Origin: JBATTK01 sp049670505
Lineage (GTDB): Bacteria > Bacteroidota > Bacteroidia > Flavobacteriales > Flavobacteriaceae
Length of the DNA: 8,191 nt
Assembly: GCA_049670505.1 (NCBI GenBank)
Contig: JBATTK010000141.1
Location: 1-8,191, forward strand
Reading direction: 5' to 3'
The notes under the pieces were generated by a model. That model ran no database searches. It saw only the letters and a list, made by a program, of their open reading frames with translations, and had not been told where the DNA came from. Below are positions 1 through 5,951 of the stretch, piece by piece (the first letter of the stretch is position 1; the number at the start of each line of letters is the position of its first letter). Made by a program: the position numbers and the translations under genes.

Positions 1-725
1 CTATAAATCATTCCCAGGTTAAATCCCGCGTGGCAAAATACTGCTCCCAATAATGAGTCTGAAAATTTTTTCATTTTGAAAAATAGTATGCTCACAACAA
101 ACATACTTATGACCCATAGAATTGTGGGAACGGAATAAAAAGTCCATTTGCCGATTAGGTACACCAACCCAAAGTGAGCAATGTGTGTAAGGGCAAAAGC
201 CAAACTGTCCACAATGGATGCTTTTTTTTCTCCTATAGATTTTGCAAAACTACCGTGGACAATACCCCTAAAGAATAATTCTTCTCCGATTGGGCTAAAT
301 ATCATTCCGGTTGCTGCCATTATCATAAACATTATTCGTTTGTCCTTTGGCGATATAACTTCGGGGATATTGTAGGATTTACCAATATATTCATACCAAT
401 TCTGATAAGAGTTTCCGTATAATTCCATTCCGATGAAGTAGAGCAAAAGACTAAGGGCAATCCCTAGGGCAAATGGCAGAATTAATTTCCCCCATTTTTT
501 TGATGTTCTGATTCCTATTTGATTTCTTCCGTATTTGCTTAAAAATATAAAAGGTACCAATGCGGAAATAAACATTATTGCACCTATAGGACCGTAATTT
601 CCTGTTTGGTTGGCATTCAGTACCAACAGAAATCGGGGAATACAAACTATTACAAGCAAAAACAGTCCAAATTTCCAATCGAATTTGAAATAGTTGCCCC
701 AAAATGGTCTAAGTTCATTTTTCAT
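1..725 (-). CDS. CPBP family intramembrane metalloprotease (CAAX/Abi type), 3' end cut by window edge
   Basis: 241 codons are visible from ATG at 725 (begins MKNELRPFWGNYF) and the frame runs off the left edge. All three CPBP signature motifs are present: EELFFRG (E148, E149, R153), FALTH (H181) and HAGFN (H232, N236). In this family the Glu and His residues bind the metal inside the membrane. Hydrophobic stretches near 20-37, 47-62, 81-99, 131-146, 168-190 and 197-216 fit a polytopic inner-membrane protein. Bacterial members are related to the eukaryotic prenyl-protein protease Rce1; some are linked to bacteriocin immunity or protein maturation, but no substrate can be deduced here. Only the extreme C-terminus is missing, since the last conserved motif lies a few residues from the edge. 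The leader is AT-rich without a Shine-Dalgarno. The gene stands alone, about 216 bp downstream of the hydrolase gene on the same strand. Confidence 0.93.
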   Translation of the reverse strand, partial: MKNELRPFWGNYFKFDWKFGLFLLVIVCIPRFLLVLNANQTGNYGPIGAIMFISALVPFIFLSKYGRNQIGIRTSKKWGKLILPFALGIALSLLLYFIGMELYGNSYQNWYEYIGKSYNIPEVISPKDKRIMFMIMAATGMIFSPIGEELFFRGIVHGSFAKSIGEKKASIVDSLAFALTHIAHFGLVYLIGKWTFYSVPTILWVISMFVVSILFFKMKKFSDSLLGAVFCHAGFNLGMIY

Positions 726-873
726 TTTTTTACTTTTTCTAGGCGCTGGTTTTACAATTTACGCTAATGGTCCTATATATGATTTCGTTGCGGACGTCAT
801 ACGCGATTGCAGCGGGCGAGTTGGCGCAGGGAAAAGGACTCTTCCGCCAAAACCTAAGGATAGCTAAAAAGCA

Positions 874-896
874 TTGAATTCCGATTAGGAATTTAA
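874..896 (-). terminator. Weak hairpin downstream of CocE-like gene, possible terminator
   Basis: Arms AATTCC (877-882) and GGAATT (888-893) flank the loop GATTA. The stem extends outward through one G:T wobble and two A:T pairs. On the minus strand the hairpin lies about 45 nt past the hydrolase stop codon and is followed, after CAATGC, by TTTTT. The stem is AT-rich, so termination would be weak. It could equally be part of a repeated intergenic element. Confidence 0.3.
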
Positions 897-918
897 CCGC
901 AATGAATTATTTACATGA

Positions 919-931
919 TTATGTGCCGGCG
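919..931 (+). repeat. Left arm of imperfect inverted repeat flanking the CocE-like gene
   Basis: TTATGTGCCGGCG lies 11 bp beyond the hydrolase stop codon. It matches 10 of 13 bases of the minus-strand sequence TTATATGCAAGCG at 2752-2740, so the two arms are inverted around the gene. On its own the match is marginal. It gains weight from the clearer inverted repeat around the neighbouring gene. Confidence 0.35.
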
Positions 932-941
932 TTCAAGCGTT

Positions 942-2684
942 TCAATCTTTCCAGATCGGTATTTCTACAAAACTGTCATTAAACCATTTTACTATTAAAG
1001 GTTCATTCGCGTCGCCAATTGTTTCTTCGCCAACTACTTTTCCTGTCCCATAATTAAGTTCGGAAAATGGATTTTTGTTGACATTTACATAAACAAGCAA
1101 GCGACTACCTTTACTCAATTTCTTACTTACCAAATGCGTGTTTGAAAATGGAATTGTTTCTATGGTGTTTGGTTCAAGTAATTTTCTTTCGGTTATATCA
1201 TTGGCATAACTTGCTCGCCCGATAATATATGATAGATGAAAATATTTACCATTTGGCATTACTTCATAGAGCGTAATTCCATAATCGAAGTCCTTTTTAT
1301 TGATGCTGACTTTTAATTTGCCAATGAATGAGCCATTTACTAAAATTGATTCTTCCAAAGGTTCGCTAATAAAATTAAATCCGTTGCTCATATCCATTTC
1401 GGCACGTATGATTGGGTCTGGATAATAGTCGTTATTTCCTGTTTCTCTGTCCATAAAATCCACTTCTTGGGATAAAAAACTCTTTTTAGAGGGTTTTTTT
1501 GAATGTAAAGAATAAACACTTTCATATTTTTTATCGGTCAAATACAATTTCAAATGGTCGTTGCTCATATTTGCTATAGAAGAAGCGCTTCGCCATTGAT
1601 TTGCTCCCATAACTTGATAGTTTATTTTATCTTTCAATTTTTCGGGCTTATCCCCATTGTTGAAAATATAGTCAAACCATTGGTAAGTTATTTCGTTGGT
1701 ATTAATTAGAGCATCAGCGTCAACTTTGTAACCGTTTATTTCTTCGGAACCATTTCGTTGAGCTCCAAAATGGCTGTAAGGCCCTATAATTAGATAGTGT
1801 TCCGCATTGGGATTATGCTTATAATGTTCCCGTAAATAATATAATCCCGAATTTTGAGAATCGTTGTAGTAACCATCGATTGAAAGAACTGGAATATTAA
1901 TTTGTAAAAAATCTTCTTTATACGGCGCCATTTTTTGCCAATATACATCAAATGATGGATGGCTTACCCATCGCTGAAACCATTTATTTGGTTTGCCATC
2001 AATACTGTCCATTTTATTATAAGCTACTCCAGTTTCCCACCACCTGTTTTGCATTTCCCTAAATCGTTGTCTATCGTTTCCCGAAATTGTATCTAAATAT
2101 TTGTTATTAGCAACATAAAACGACCATTCGTAATTAGGATTAATGAAAATATTGTTTTCCATGGGTAAACCCATTCCTGGTCTATTGGCAACGTAGGGAA
2201 CAATAGTTTTAAGTGCAGGATGCAGTTTTTTTGTTGAAGCCCATTGTGTAAATCCGTTATAGCTTCCTCCATACATTCCTATACGCCCATCACACCATTT
2301 TTGTTTACTTATCCAATCTATTACATCGTACGTGTCATTACCGTCATTTTCATAAGGCCATATTTCATCCGGACTTAAACGCTTTCCTCTTGCATAAGCT
2401 ATTATACCAATGTAGCCTTTGTCTACTGATTCTTTTAGTGTAGTTAAGTCTCGTCCTTTATCTCTTACATAAATGGTACTTTGTAAGATTACTGGTAGTG
2501 GTTCGGTCATTTTCTTTTTCCTTACTACTATTGCAGAAATTTTTGCTCCGTCTCTTGTCTCGATTAAAACATCTTGAATATCGTAGTCTTTATCTAAGTC
2601 TATTGGTAAAGAGGTTTCTTTCTTTTGGTTTGATGAGTTGCATCCTATTAGAAGAAAGATAAATAGATTCAGAATTATTTTCAT
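942..2684 (-). CDS. CocE/NonD (peptidase S15-like) serine hydrolase lipoprotein
   Basis: This 580-aa protein starts at ATG 2684 (MKIILNLFIF...). A lipobox LLIGC places the lipidated cysteine at C15, so it should be exported and anchored as a lipoprotein. The alpha/beta-hydrolase domain carries the nucleophile elbow GGSYNG (S141), the acid in GYYNDSQ (D275; GWYD in relatives) and the base in GPYSHFG (H305). The 30-residue Asp-His spacing is close to the family pattern. Residues about 380-580 form the C-terminal beta-rich (galactose-binding-like) domain typical of CocE and X-Pro dipeptidyl-peptidases. The length matches complete family members. Members cleave esters, amides, beta-lactam acyl groups or X-Pro dipeptides, and the sequence does not show which applies here. 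The gene is monocistronic in appearance, with about 285 bp upstream and 216 bp downstream, and is flanked by a weak inverted repeat. Confidence 0.93.
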   Translation of the reverse strand: MKIILNLFIFLLIGCNSSNQKKETSLPIDLDKDYDIQDVLIETRDGAKISAIVVRKKKMTEPLPVILQSTIYVRDKGRDLTTLKESVDKGYIGIIAYARGKRLSPDEIWPYENDGNDTYDVIDWISKQKWCDGRIGMYGGSYNGFTQWASTKKLHPALKTIVPYVANRPGMGLPMENNIFINPNYEWSFYVANNKYLDTISGNDRQRFREMQNRWWETGVAYNKMDSIDGKPNKWFQRWVSHPSFDVYWQKMAPYKEDFLQINIPVLSIDGYYNDSQNSGLYYLREHYKHNPNAEHYLIIGPYSHFGAQRNGSEEINGYKVDADALINTNEITYQWFDYIFNNGDKPEKLKDKINYQVMGANQWRSASSIANMSNDHLKLYLTDKKYESVYSLHSKKPSKKSFLSQEVDFMDRETGNNDYYPDPIIRAEMDMSNGFNFISEPLEESILVNGSFIGKLKVSINKKDFDYGITLYEVMPNGKYFHLSYIIGRASYANDITERKLLEPNTIETIPFSNTHLVSKKLSKGSRLLVYVNVNKNPFSELNYGTGKVVGEETIGDANEPLIVKWFNDSFVEIPIWKD

Positions 2685-2739
2685 TTAGTTGTTTTTTGTT
2701 AAAGACGAGAGTTTTTTTGGAATGTGACGATTTATTTTC

Positions 2740-2752
2740 CGCTTGCATATAA
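2740..2752 (-). repeat. Right arm of imperfect inverted repeat flanking the CocE-like gene
   Basis: Read on the minus strand it is TTATATGCAAGCG, 55 bp upstream of the hydrolase ATG. It matches the plus-strand sequence at 919-931 at 10 of 13 positions. Confidence 0.35.
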
Positions 2753-2794
2753 GGGCTGATGTATGTAACGTAGCATGTTAAAAGACGCTGACTT

Positions 2795-2816
2795 TTCGGA
2801 TTAGCACAGCTCCGAA
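2795..2816. repeat. Perfect 6-bp inverted repeat (hairpin) in spacer
   Basis: TTCGGA (2795-2800) and TCCGAA (2811-2816) enclose a 10-nt loop. On the plus strand it is followed by TTTTTATG and a ten-T run, so it has the shape of a plus-strand terminator. No plus-strand gene precedes it, which favours a structural element of the spacer. Confidence 0.55.
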
Positions 2817-2956
2817 TTTTTATGTTTTTTTTTTAACTTATCAATCTTAAAAGCCAAAAAAGAGCATTTCGTTATCGCGTAATGTTCTATTTGGCGATTT
2901 TTGTAAATATGCACAAACCTTTCGGAAAAGCCTTTAATAGCTATGTTTTAGATACG

Positions 2957-2971
2957 TTGTTGGCAATAGTT
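2957..2971 (+). repeat. Left arm of 15-bp inverted repeat bounding the YwqK-like gene
   Basis: TTGTTGGCAATAGTT on the plus strand pairs with TTGTTGGCAATAATT on the minus strand at 3491-3477 (14 of 15 identical). This arm covers two bases of the gene's stop codon (complement of 2970-2972). Confidence 0.8.
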
Positions 2972-3476
2972 ATTTTTTCTTTTTGCCATTTACATATTCA
3001 ATAATTAATTCATTTCCATCATCGTCGTAACAGAATTCTTTTCCGTGCTTTTTTCTTCCATTATACTCGCAGCTATAAGTAACTTTATTATTCTCATACT
3101 GTTCAAGCAGTGTTTTTTTTCCATTTTCATCATAGGTTTTCACTTCTAAAGTATCTTGCGAAAGTCTTAATCTAATCTCCTTTTCAACAACCCATAACTT
3201 ATATTTGTGGTAAACTGTTTTGTCCGATACTAATTTTTCCTTTGTCTTGAAGTAAAGGTTGCTCCATAAAATAACTCCGTCCTTATATTGCTCTTCATAA
3301 TTCAATTTTCCGTTTTTCCGTTTGTCTTGAGCAAGTCCGGTAAATCTTTGTCCATCCATTTTATAGACTAAATCATTATCAATATACACTTCCTTCATTC
3401 TTAAGGTATCTTGAGAAATCATTTCAAAAGAACTTGAAATAAAAACTAAAAAGAGTAAATATTTGATATACTTCAT
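2970..3476 (-). CDS. Exported MORN_2/YwqK-like repeat protein
   Basis: This 168-aa protein starts at ATG 3476. The frame continues five codons upstream to a TTG, but that stretch is part of the flanking repeat, so the ATG is preferred. An N-terminal signal peptide (MKYIKYLLFLVFISSS...) probably ends near SQ-DTL, giving an exported, non-lipidated product. The mature part has MORN_2-like units: G-x-x-F-T-G followed by NGKLNYEEQYKDG, then YDENGKKTLLEQY and YNGRKKHGKEFCYDDDGNE, ending in a basic KKKK tail. Proteins of this look are widely labelled YwqK-family antitoxin, but an antitoxin role for exported single copies is unproven and no toxin lies next to it. The gene is short, isolated and tightly enclosed by inverted repeats, as expected of a mobile accessory unit. 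Confidence 0.75.
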   Translation of the reverse strand: MKYIKYLLFLVFISSSFEMISQDTLRMKEVYIDNDLVYKMDGQRFTGLAQDKRKNGKLNYEEQYKDGVILWSNLYFKTKEKLVSDKTVYHKYKLWVVEKEIRLRLSQDTLEVKTYDENGKKTLLEQYENNKVTYSCEYNGRKKHGKEFCYDDDGNELIIEYVNGKKKK

Positions 3477-3491
3477 AATTATTGCCAACAA
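3477..3491 (-). repeat. Right arm of 15-bp inverted repeat bounding the YwqK-like gene
   Basis: On the minus strand it reads TTGTTGGCAATAATT and ends at the base before the ATG, so it occupies the translation-initiation region. It is 14/15 identical to the inverted copy at 2957-2971. Confidence 0.8.
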
Positions 3492-3525
3492 TTATATACA
3501 ATTACTAGCACGTATATTTCTTTTA

Positions 3526-3533
3526 CGAAAGTA
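3526..3533 (-). promoter_or_regulatory. Candidate Bacteroidota -7 box for the YwqK-like gene
   Basis: The minus-strand sequence TACTTTCG matches the Bacteroidota -7 consensus TAnnTTTG at all but one conserved position and lies about 50 nt upstream of the ATG. No clear TTG -33 element is present at the usual spacing, so the call is tentative. If correct, the promoter lies outside the repeat-bounded unit. Confidence 0.25.
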
Positions 3534-3550
3534 ATATATAAATATTCTAG

Positions 3551-3563
3551 TATCTATCGACCA
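3551..3563 (+). repeat. Direct repeat, copy 1
   Basis: TATCTATCGACCA matches TATCTATTGACCA at 3616-3628 at 12 of 13 positions, with 65 bp between copy starts. Both lie upstream of the LytTR remnant. Confidence 0.5.
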
Positions 3564-3615
3564 TTGAAAAATCAAAACGGAGCAGTAAACGCATAATGGA
3601 TGGTTACAAATTCAA

Positions 3616-3628
3616 TATCTATTGACCA
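3616..3628 (+). repeat. Direct repeat, copy 2
   Basis: TATCTATTGACCA is the second copy of the 13-bp direct repeat starting at 3551. It may be a protein-binding site or leftover duplication, and nothing in the sequence decides between them. Confidence 0.5.
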
Positions 3629-3681
3629 ACATAACCTAAAACCTTTTATTTTCTTCCTCCCCGGAAGATTTTCGCCGATAG

Positions 3682-3951
3682 TTGGTCTTCTTTAACTTTC
3701 CAAAATTATATATTGAAAGTGTCAAGGATTATATAAAAATTATGGCTAAAAGTGATTGCCACCTCATAAAACGGAGCCTGAAATCCTTTGAGGGGATGCT
3801 TGACGACAGATTTCTAAGAACACATCGTTCCTATATTGTAAACTGTAATAGGATAACGGCCTACACTAAGAATGATATTGAAATTGGTAGTATAGAGATT
3901 CCTATCGGGGATAGCTATGAATTAGCTACTATGACATTTTTGAGCGTCTAA
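3682..3951 (+). pseudogene. 5'-truncated LytTR-domain response regulator remnant
   Basis: The open frame gives 89 codons, but its first codon is TTG and the codon just before it is TAG (3679-3681), so it cannot extend upstream. It encodes most of a LytTR DNA-binding domain: YIESVKDYIKI near residues 10-20, SLKSFEGML near 32-40, the hallmark FLRTHRSYIVN at 44-54, and IEIPIGDSY near 71-79. Intact LytR/AlgR regulators carry a receiver domain of about 120 residues before this. No receiver-like sequence appears in any plus frame between 3492 and 3681, and there is no ribosome-binding or promoter consensus. The first internal ATG (residue 21) would start inside the domain. I therefore call it a decayed fragment. 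A stand-alone LytTR miniprotein is possible but less likely. It is the only plus-strand coding signal here. Confidence 0.7.
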
Positions 3952-4017
3952 AACATCGGTTATTTCTTTTCTCGATTCTGCTTAAACAAAGACAATAATA
4001 AAAGAAGGTAGAATACC

Positions 4018-4051
4018 AAAAAAAGCTCAGCCTTGAAAACTGAGCCTTTTT
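4018..4051. terminator. Bidirectional Rho-independent terminator
   Basis: A perfect stem GCTCAG (4025-4030) / CTGAGC (4040-4045) has a 9-nt loop. On the minus strand it is followed by seven T (complement of 4018-4024), a strong signal about 125 nt past the stop of the alpha/beta-hydrolase lipoprotein gene. On the plus strand C plus TTTTT follows, which would end any transcript through the LytTR remnant. It separates the two converging units. Confidence 0.85.
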
Positions 4052-4169
4052 CAAGCACAAAGCTCGATAACAATCTATCCCTTACATATTTTAAATGTAT
4101 CAAAGATGTTCGGGACGACCACGGACATGCTTTGCATTTTCGATCTCAGAGGATTTTCCACTTTGATTT

Positions 4170-5786
4170 TCAATTGTGGTTAACCAACCAATTTCTAAGT
4201 GGTTCCCAAACCATTTGAGAAGCATCATCGGCCATGAATATATCCGCATGGCCATAATCTATTGCCCGCAGCTCATCAGGTTGTTTGCTGGCAATGTGAA
4301 TACTTACATCATTACTCCTTGTCCGGGTGGTAGAGTAAATACCTTGTTCACCAAAACCTCCCGCAGCACCAAGATATAGTATAGGTACTTTGATCTCACC
4401 CAGTTGTTTTTCAATGGTTGCCACTTTTTCTTCACAGAATTTACCAAATCCTTCTACCGCATTGTAAGTGGGTTGATGTGGCGCTAATGAAACCAATAAT
4501 TTCAACCAACGTTCAGGGTCTGTATATAATAACCCTGTTGGGGTTTGCCCATCAAATTCGCCGCCTAAAAAGTGCCAGTTGGGTGCTTGCGGTAGTGGTC
4601 CAGGTACAGCCGCTGCAAATATGGCGAATTGATAATTTGTAAAGCCCGGGGCAAATGGGGAATCTCCTGTTGGATCGGATAGGGCCGCCCGTCCCACCGT
4701 TGCAAAAACGGCTCCATTACTGTTTTGATAAACCCCATCTGAATAGCTCGCTTCTGCCGCCTGGCCTGTGCTGCAAATATTTCCGCGGTACTCATCGTCC
4801 TCTGGCGCATATAGCATCGCCCAATCTGCGGGAATAATCCCTTTGATATCCCTTAGGATTCTATGCTGCCGGTTTTCCTTATAAGCAGCGCTATAAGCCA
4901 GGTTTCCGCCGTAGCTAAACCCTAATAAATTCATTCGCCCAAAACCCTGCCGGCTCAATCCCCTCACCAATCGGGCGATCGCCATCGATTTCAAAACGTG
5001 CCTGGTATCTTTGGTCGTGCCCCAGTCTTGAAAAGAAGAAAAGTCCGTGGTTTCTAAAGGTACCAGGGTCCAACCTAGATCTATGCCCCAAACATCAATA
5101 TTTTGCGAGGCCAAAAAATAGGGCGAGGAGTTTTGTTCATCCGGGGTGTCTACTCCCGGGCGAAGAAAAATGTCATCAAAGTCTTGCGATGATCCGTGTA
5201 CCATAAAAACATTGCCCGAAGTTCTTACGGGACGATACCTTCTTGTTTCCTTTACCACCCGATGAATTCGTACTATATCGTAGGGGCCCTTGCCCATACG
5301 AACCAAAATTTGATAATGTGCGATGTCTCCTGAAAGCACGGACCTTTTGATTTTAAGAATACGGCAACTTCCCATATGTTGACCTCTGCCTTTAAATTCA
5401 GTCTGAGACGGTTTTTGTTTAGTACGATTATTGGATAGATCCTTGATGGTAATTTGTCCCTCATCAATTCCTGATACGGTCAGCAACGCCCCATTTGTAC
5501 TTTGGAGATTTTGGGTTTCACCGGAGCCGTTCTCTTCAAAAAAAATTAAGTCTCCCTTGGACACTTGTTGAAGTGCGTCATTTAGTTCATTTTGATTCTC
5601 CACCAAAACAATGGATTCAAAGGATAGGTCTTCCATAAAATTTACCCATTCACCATCATCTGATTCCGCATCTATGGAGATGTACTCCTGCTCATCGTTG
5701 TTATCACAGCCTACGGCTGCTAAAAAGATCATACTTAGAAAAGATTTGGCCATAAAATTCCAGGAAAACATATTCAAAGTTTTCAT
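4170..5786 (-). CDS. Alpha/beta-hydrolase lipoprotein with unrecognised N-terminal domain
   Basis: This 538-aa protein starts at ATG 5786. An internal Met12 would give a compact lipoprotein signal, but ATGAAAAC at 5786 in an AT-rich leader is the more usual start. The signal ends in a lipobox (AAVGC, lipidated C27), and the following DNNDE is acidic, as in surface-exported Bacteroidota lipoproteins (inference). Residues about 45-185 match nothing I recognise. The hydrolase fold begins near 190 with VFMVHGSS (oxyanion region), followed by the nucleophile elbow LLGFSYGG (S291) and a late catalytic His in DYGHADIF (H513). The acid is not obvious: after strand VPILYLG the expected Asp is absent, and E480 or D510 are candidates. 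The substrate is unknown; an esterase or lipase activity is plausible. It follows the AraC/TPR regulator gene by 165 bp on the same strand and ends upstream of a strong terminator. Confidence 0.88.
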   Translation of the reverse strand: MKTLNMFSWNFMAKSFLSMIFLAAVGCDNNDEQEYISIDAESDDGEWVNFMEDLSFESIVLVENQNELNDALQQVSKGDLIFFEENGSGETQNLQSTNGALLTVSGIDEGQITIKDLSNNRTKQKPSQTEFKGRGQHMGSCRILKIKRSVLSGDIAHYQILVRMGKGPYDIVRIHRVVKETRRYRPVRTSGNVFMVHGSSQDFDDIFLRPGVDTPDEQNSSPYFLASQNIDVWGIDLGWTLVPLETTDFSSFQDWGTTKDTRHVLKSMAIARLVRGLSRQGFGRMNLLGFSYGGNLAYSAAYKENRQHRILRDIKGIIPADWAMLYAPEDDEYRGNICSTGQAAEASYSDGVYQNSNGAVFATVGRAALSDPTGDSPFAPGFTNYQFAIFAAAVPGPLPQAPNWHFLGGEFDGQTPTGLLYTDPERWLKLLVSLAPHQPTYNAVEGFGKFCEEKVATIEKQLGEIKVPILYLGAAGGFGEQGIYSTTRTRSNDVSIHIASKQPDELRAIDYGHADIFMADDASQMVWEPLRNWLVNHN

Positions 5787-5802
5787 AATTAAAAGATTTT
5801 TT

Positions 5803-5815
5803 GGTCGTTACGACC
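5803..5815. promoter_or_regulatory. Palindrome in hydrolase leader
   Basis: GGTCG-TTA-CGACC has perfect 5-bp arms with a 3-nt centre. It lies 16 nt upstream of the alpha/beta-hydrolase ATG. It could be an operator or a leader hairpin affecting translation. Confidence 0.4.
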
Positions 5816-5832
5816 TGATTAAACACTGAGAA

Positions 5833-5846
5833 TGATTGGCCAATCA
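5833..5846. promoter_or_regulatory. Perfect 14-bp palindrome, candidate operator
   Basis: TGATTGGCCAATCA is a perfect gapless palindrome in the 165-bp gap between the regulator and hydrolase genes. The lack of a loop argues for a dimeric protein-binding site rather than an RNA hairpin. The binding protein is unknown. Confidence 0.45.
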
Positions 5847-5848
5847 AA

Positions 5849-5860
5849 AAGCGAACGCTT
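5849..5860. promoter_or_regulatory. Short inverted repeat next to the 14-bp palindrome
   Basis: AAGCG-AA-CGCTT has 5-bp arms and a 2-nt centre, three bases from the larger palindrome. On the minus strand it is followed by TTT, so it could also be a very weak terminator for the regulator gene. Confidence 0.3.
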
Positions 5861-5864
5861 ATCC

Positions 5865-5872
5865 CAAAGGTC
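5865..5872 (-). promoter_or_regulatory. Candidate -7 box for the hydrolase gene
   Basis: The minus-strand sequence GACCTTTG matches five of the six fixed positions of TAnnTTTG. A start a few bases downstream would place the palindromes at 5803-5860 in the early transcribed region. No TTG -33 element is evident, so this is tentative. Confidence 0.2.
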
Positions 5873-5951
5873 TAAAAAAGCGTGTGAGGATAGTTTTGAC
5901 TATGTAGTAATTTGTTTAAACTTTTAATTCAATTATGTTGAATTCTTTAAA

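Larger units (their letters stand above)
726..941. other. Intergenic spacer with GC-rich patch, no gene
   Basis: Noncoding stretch between the CPBP and CocE-like genes. It contains a visibly GC-rich block (about 785-850) in otherwise AT-rich DNA and an imperfect hairpin at 874-896. I see no credible ORF, tRNA or promoter consensus. The base-composition patch and hairpin resemble the architecture of the 2685-2969 spacer, although the two sequences are not obviously alignable by eye. Confidence 0.6.
2685..2969. other. Intergenic spacer with hairpin and poly-T, no gene
   Basis: This 285-bp noncoding stretch lies between the CocE-like and YwqK-like genes. It contains a perfect 6-bp hairpin (2795-2816), a run of ten T at 2826-2835, and repeat arms at either end (2740-2752 and, at the right boundary, 2957-2971). 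I see no ORF with protein-like composition. It presumably contains the hydrolase promoter, but I found no convincing TTG/TAnnTTTG pair. Confidence 0.55.

Noticed and set aside
2795..2850. Hairpin followed by T-rich sequence as a plus-strand terminator
   Set aside because: No plus-strand gene precedes it; the only plus-strand coding signal lies further right. It is kept as a structural repeat.
2970..3476. Toxin-antitoxin module
   Set aside because: The YwqK-type label suggests an antitoxin, but the protein has a signal peptide and no partner toxin gene lies beside it.
3477..3491. TTG start at 3491 giving five extra residues to the YwqK-like protein
   Set aside because: Those codons are the inverted-repeat arm, and the ATG at 3476 directly starts a good signal peptide.
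919..3491. Classical integron with attC sites
   Set aside because: No integrase gene is in the window, and I could not identify paired RYYYAAC/GTTRRRY core sites. The arms are simple inverted repeats enclosing each ORF, not imperfect palindromes after it.
4033..4218. Short plus-strand frame over the terminator
   Set aside because: It runs through the terminator stem and into the antisense of the hydrolase gene, with no protein-like composition or start signal.
942..5786. Functional operon of the two hydrolase lipoproteins
   Set aside because: They are about 1.5 kb apart, with a strong terminator, an opposite-strand remnant and another gene between them. The proteins belong to different hydrolase families.
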